Shown piece by piece: positions 62,563 to 64,000 of a stretch of 64,000 bases of DNA. The position numbers were made by a program, and so were the translations under genes. The stretch covers positions 85,659-149,658 of the forward strand of contig JAUTCN010000003.1 of assembly GCA_030673965.1 (NCBI GenBank). Reading direction: 5' to 3'. The stretch is from Fusobacterium sp. JB019. GTDB lineage: Bacteria; Fusobacteriota; Fusobacteriia; Fusobacteriales; Fusobacteriaceae. Positions within the stretch are counted from its first letter, which is position 1; each line of letters starts with the position of its first letter. Under the pieces are notes generated by a model. It ran no database searches, was not told the origin of the DNA, and was given only the letters and a program-made list of their open reading frames with translations.

Positions 62563-62578
62563 GTTAGTTTCAACTAAC
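62563..62578. promoter_or_regulatory. Palindrome between feoA and feoB (operator candidate)
   Basis: GTTAGTTTCAACTAAC, 7-bp arms with a 2-base centre. On the minus strand it reads GTTAGTTGAAACTAAC, 13 of 16 bases the same as the element at 62865-62880 in that orientation. It lies 27 bases before the feoB ATG. Confidence 0.65.
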
Positions 62579-62594
62579 CTAATATCATAAAATA

Positions 62595-62816
62595 TTACTC
62601 AACCTCTATTAATTCAGCATCTGATTTACGAATAGATAACTCATAACCTCTAATATTTACCTGTATCGGATCTCCTAATGGGGCCACTTTTCTTATATAA
62701 ATCTCACTATTCTTAGTTATTCCCATATCCATTATTCTACGTTTTGTAGCTCCTTCACCATAAAGCTTTACAACTTTTACAGTGTCCCCTATTTTTATAT
62801 TATTTAATGATTTCAA
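62595..62816 (-). CDS. feoA: Ferrous iron transport protein FeoA
   Basis: A 73-residue SH3-like protein: IKIGDTVKVVKLYGEGATKRRIMDMGITKNSEIYIRKVAPLGDPIQVNIRGYELSIRKSDAELIEV matches FeoA across its length, with the RRIMDMG and GDP-hinge segments. It assists FeoB. The start is TTG with GGGAGG 7 bases upstream. It is first in the operon, behind a consensus promoter with a palindrome in the early transcribed region. Confidence 0.95.
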   Translation of the reverse strand: MKSLNNIKIGDTVKVVKLYGEGATKRRIMDMGITKNSEIYIRKVAPLGDPIQVNIRGYELSIRKSDAELIEVE

Positions 62817-62864
62817 AACTGTTCCTCCCTTATATCTAACATTATTAAGAAACTCAAAATATAA

Positions 62865-62880
62865 GTTAGATAAAACTAAC
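62865..62880. promoter_or_regulatory. Palindrome downstream of the feoA promoter (operator candidate)
   Basis: GTTAGATAAAACTAAC. On the minus strand it reads GTTAGTTTTATCTAAC, arms GTTAG/CTAAC, just after the expected transcription start. A repressor bound here would block elongation or polymerase loading. The TTAG-CTAA half-sites recall DtxR/IdeR-type boxes more than a Fur box. Confidence 0.7.
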
Positions 62881-62898
62881 TATTCTTGAGCTAAAAGA

Positions 62899-62927
62899 AT
62901 TCTATCATAAGTCCAAACTAATGTCAA
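62899..62927 (-). promoter_or_regulatory. Promoter of feoAB
   Basis: Perfect TTGACA (62927-62922), 17-bp spacer ending TGA, and TAGAAT (62904-62899) on the minus strand. Start expected near 62892. Confidence 0.9.
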
Positions 62928-62960
62928 TACAATATTTTAACAATCAAACTTTTTATATAA

Positions 62961-62996
62961 AATAAAAGCCTTTATTTTTTAATAAAGGCTTTTATT
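62961..62996 (-). terminator. Terminator after the TSUP gene
   Basis: AATAAAAGCCTTTATT (62961-62976) pairs with 62981-62996 across 4 bases, with T-rich sequence on the minus strand. Confidence 0.88.
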
Positions 62997-63776
62997 TTAT
63001 ATAAATTTTGTTATTATCATTTTTGCTGCTGTTATTGCTGTTATTATTAAGAAAAATGGCTTTATAAATCTAGCCCCTTTTAATATAGCTATTTTAGCTC
63101 CTATTTGCGCCCCTAAAAACATAACAATCCCTATTGCTATTGCGTAAGGATAATTTACTTTACCAAAGTATATAAACATTGCTAAACTAGCTAAATTTCC
63201 TGTTAAATTAAGAATTTTAGAATTTCCACTAGAATTTATAAATTCCATACCATATATTTTTATAAAAGCAAAAGTTAGGAAAGAGCCTGTTCCTGGACCA
63301 AAAAATCCATTATAAAATCCTATTATTGTAGCCATAAGTGCTCCTTGTATCATATTCTTTTTTGTTTTACCTTTGTAGTTATCTTCAACTCCTATTCCCT
63401 TGTTAAACCACATATAAAAAAACATAATTACAAGAAGTATTATTATTAAAGGTTCCAAAAAAGCATCATTAATTTTAGTTAAAATATATACTCCAAAAGC
63501 TGCCCCCATAATATTTAAACCTATTAAATACTTTAAAATTTCAAAATTTGTTTTACCAGAAGTAAAAAACTTTAAACTACTACCTATAGAAGAACAAACT
63601 GAAGAAAATTTATGCGTTCCCATAACTAAATGAATTGGCAAACCTGTTGATATCATCGCTGGTAAACTAATCAACCCACCCCCACCAGCAATAGCATCAA
63701 CTGCTGCTGCAATAAAACACATAATTAAAACAAATATAAAATTTTCAAAAGACATCGCCGTAAACCACCCTAACAT
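62997..63776 (-). CDS. TSUP (TauE/SafE) family permease
   Basis: A 259-residue membrane protein of the TSUP family with about eight helices. AAAVDAIAGGGGLISLPAM near the start and GFYNGFFGPGTGSFLTFAF in the second half are the paired family signatures. Such proteins export or import sulfite, sulfoacetate or other sulfur anions, but the substrate is not visible. GGGGGAG precedes the ATG at short distance; an inner ATG at residue 8 has no better site. A single-gene unit between tuf and feoA. Confidence 0.9.
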   Translation of the reverse strand: MLGWFTAMSFENFIFVLIMCFIAAAVDAIAGGGGLISLPAMISTGLPIHLVMGTHKFSSVCSSIGSSLKFFTSGKTNFEILKYLIGLNIMGAAFGVYILTKINDAFLEPLIIILLVIMFFYMWFNKGIGVEDNYKGKTKKNMIQGALMATIIGFYNGFFGPGTGSFLTFAFIKIYGMEFINSSGNSKILNLTGNLASLAMFIYFGKVNYPYAIAIGIVMFLGAQIGAKIAILKGARFIKPFFLIITAITAAKMIITKFI

Positions 63777-63830
63777 AACTCCCCCTTTAAAACTTTTTTA
63801 GTTAGATTCATTATAACATAAAAAAGAATT

Positions 63831-63866
63831 AAAAAAGACTAGAAAATATAATCTCTAGTCTTTTTA
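63831..63866 (-). terminator. Terminator after tuf
   Basis: AAAAAGACTAGA (63832-63843) pairs with TCTAGTCTTTTT (63854-63865). A second AT hairpin (63875-63896) lies between it and the tuf stop. Confidence 0.85.
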
Positions 63867-63900
63867 TTATTATCAATATACATATCTATGTATATTAAAT

Positions 63901-64000
63901 TTATTTGATTATTTCAGAAACAACTCCTGAAGCAACTGTTCTTCCACCTTCTCTGATAGCGAATCTTAATCCTTGTTCCATTGCGATTGCATGGATTAAT
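63901..64000 (-). CDS. tuf: Elongation factor Tu, C-terminal end (cut by window edge)
   Basis: Only the last 33 codons are inside the window, ending TAA at 63903-63901. They read [19 protein letters not shown] and SGVVSEIIK, the invariant C-terminus of EF-Tu ([21 protein letters not shown] in most species). EF-Tu brings aminoacyl-tRNA to the ribosome. Codon choice here is less AT-biased than nearby, as expected for a highly expressed gene. Confidence 0.95.
   Translation of the reverse strand, partial: LIHAIAMEQGLRFAIREGGRTVASGVVSEIIK

Noticed and set aside
1..64000. CRISPR arrays, insertion sequences, prophage, tRNA or rRNA genes
   Set aside because: No spaced direct-repeat array, transposase, integrase or cloverleaf sequence was seen; gaps between genes are short and mostly hold hairpins and promoters.

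Overview
Organism. The window is very AT-rich, gene-dense and carries only chromosomal genes. It combines a Gram-negative envelope (FadL-type porin, beta-barrel proteins ending in Phe, signal peptides, lipoproteins, KdsD of KDO synthesis) with families and genetic habits common in Firmicutes (long RecJ, endonuclease-type MutL, RlmH, DUF1934-like, frequent TTG starts, strong GGAGG ribosome sites). That mixture fits the Fusobacteriota (Fusobacterium/Cetobacterium-like). This is inference: there is no rRNA in the window and I could not search databases.

Layout. 1-2.0 kb (minus): a solute-binding domain (cut by the edge), a thioredoxin-reductase-like flavoprotein without NADPH motifs, and an MBL hydrolase. 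2.0-6.2 kb (plus): trmL-folA, a fadL-tetR pair behind a triple 15-bp operator-like repeat, and a flavin oxidoreductase. 6.2-17.6 kb (minus): envelope proteins, an amino-acid ABC transporter with two binding proteins behind a histidine leader-peptide attenuator, a PepT-like peptidase, a ClC exchanger, recJ and an exported MTA/SAH nucleosidase. 17.7-21.5 kb (plus): a two-component system, a surface-repeat protein and a CcdA-TlpA fusion. 21.5-25.0 kb (minus): gph-sfsA-acetyltransferase, a lipoprotein and a DUF1835 protein. 25.1-31.1 kb (plus): a sigma-54 activator, a matching -24/-12 promoter with upstream repeats, and a C-S lyase/transporter/cysteine desulfidase set. 31.2-36.3 kb: MBL hydrolase, diguanylate cyclase, a second amino-acid ABC transporter, a YchJ-like protein. 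36.3-43.7 kb (plus): DUF3955-mutL-rlmH-two small proteins-TPR lipoprotein-lysS, then lrgAB. 43.7-56.1 kb (minus): two hypothetical genes with sua5, glmU-prs, dnaJ-like, TPR, ispA-xseB, rsmD-queA, prfA-prmC, DUF1858, kdsD. 56.2-59.4 kb (plus): ygiQ and der. 59.5-64.0 kb (minus): an outer-membrane protein, feoB, feoA, a TSUP permease and the 3' end of tuf.

How it works together. The biology that stands out is amino-acid acquisition and fermentation with local control. The best signal is the 5' leader at 10.9-11.17 kb: a consensus promoter, a 17-residue peptide ending HHHHR, and five RNA segments that can fold as 1:2 + 3:4 (antitermination) or 2:3 + 4:5 (termination). The ribosome position expected in low histidine favours readthrough into the transporter. 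The second is a self-contained sigma-54 cysteine-catabolism module. The third is a pair of near-identical 16-bp palindromes at feoA and feoB. No CRISPR array, insertion sequence, prophage, tRNA or rRNA gene was seen. The only stretch over 300 bases without an ordinary gene is 10873-11236, which is the attenuator leader.
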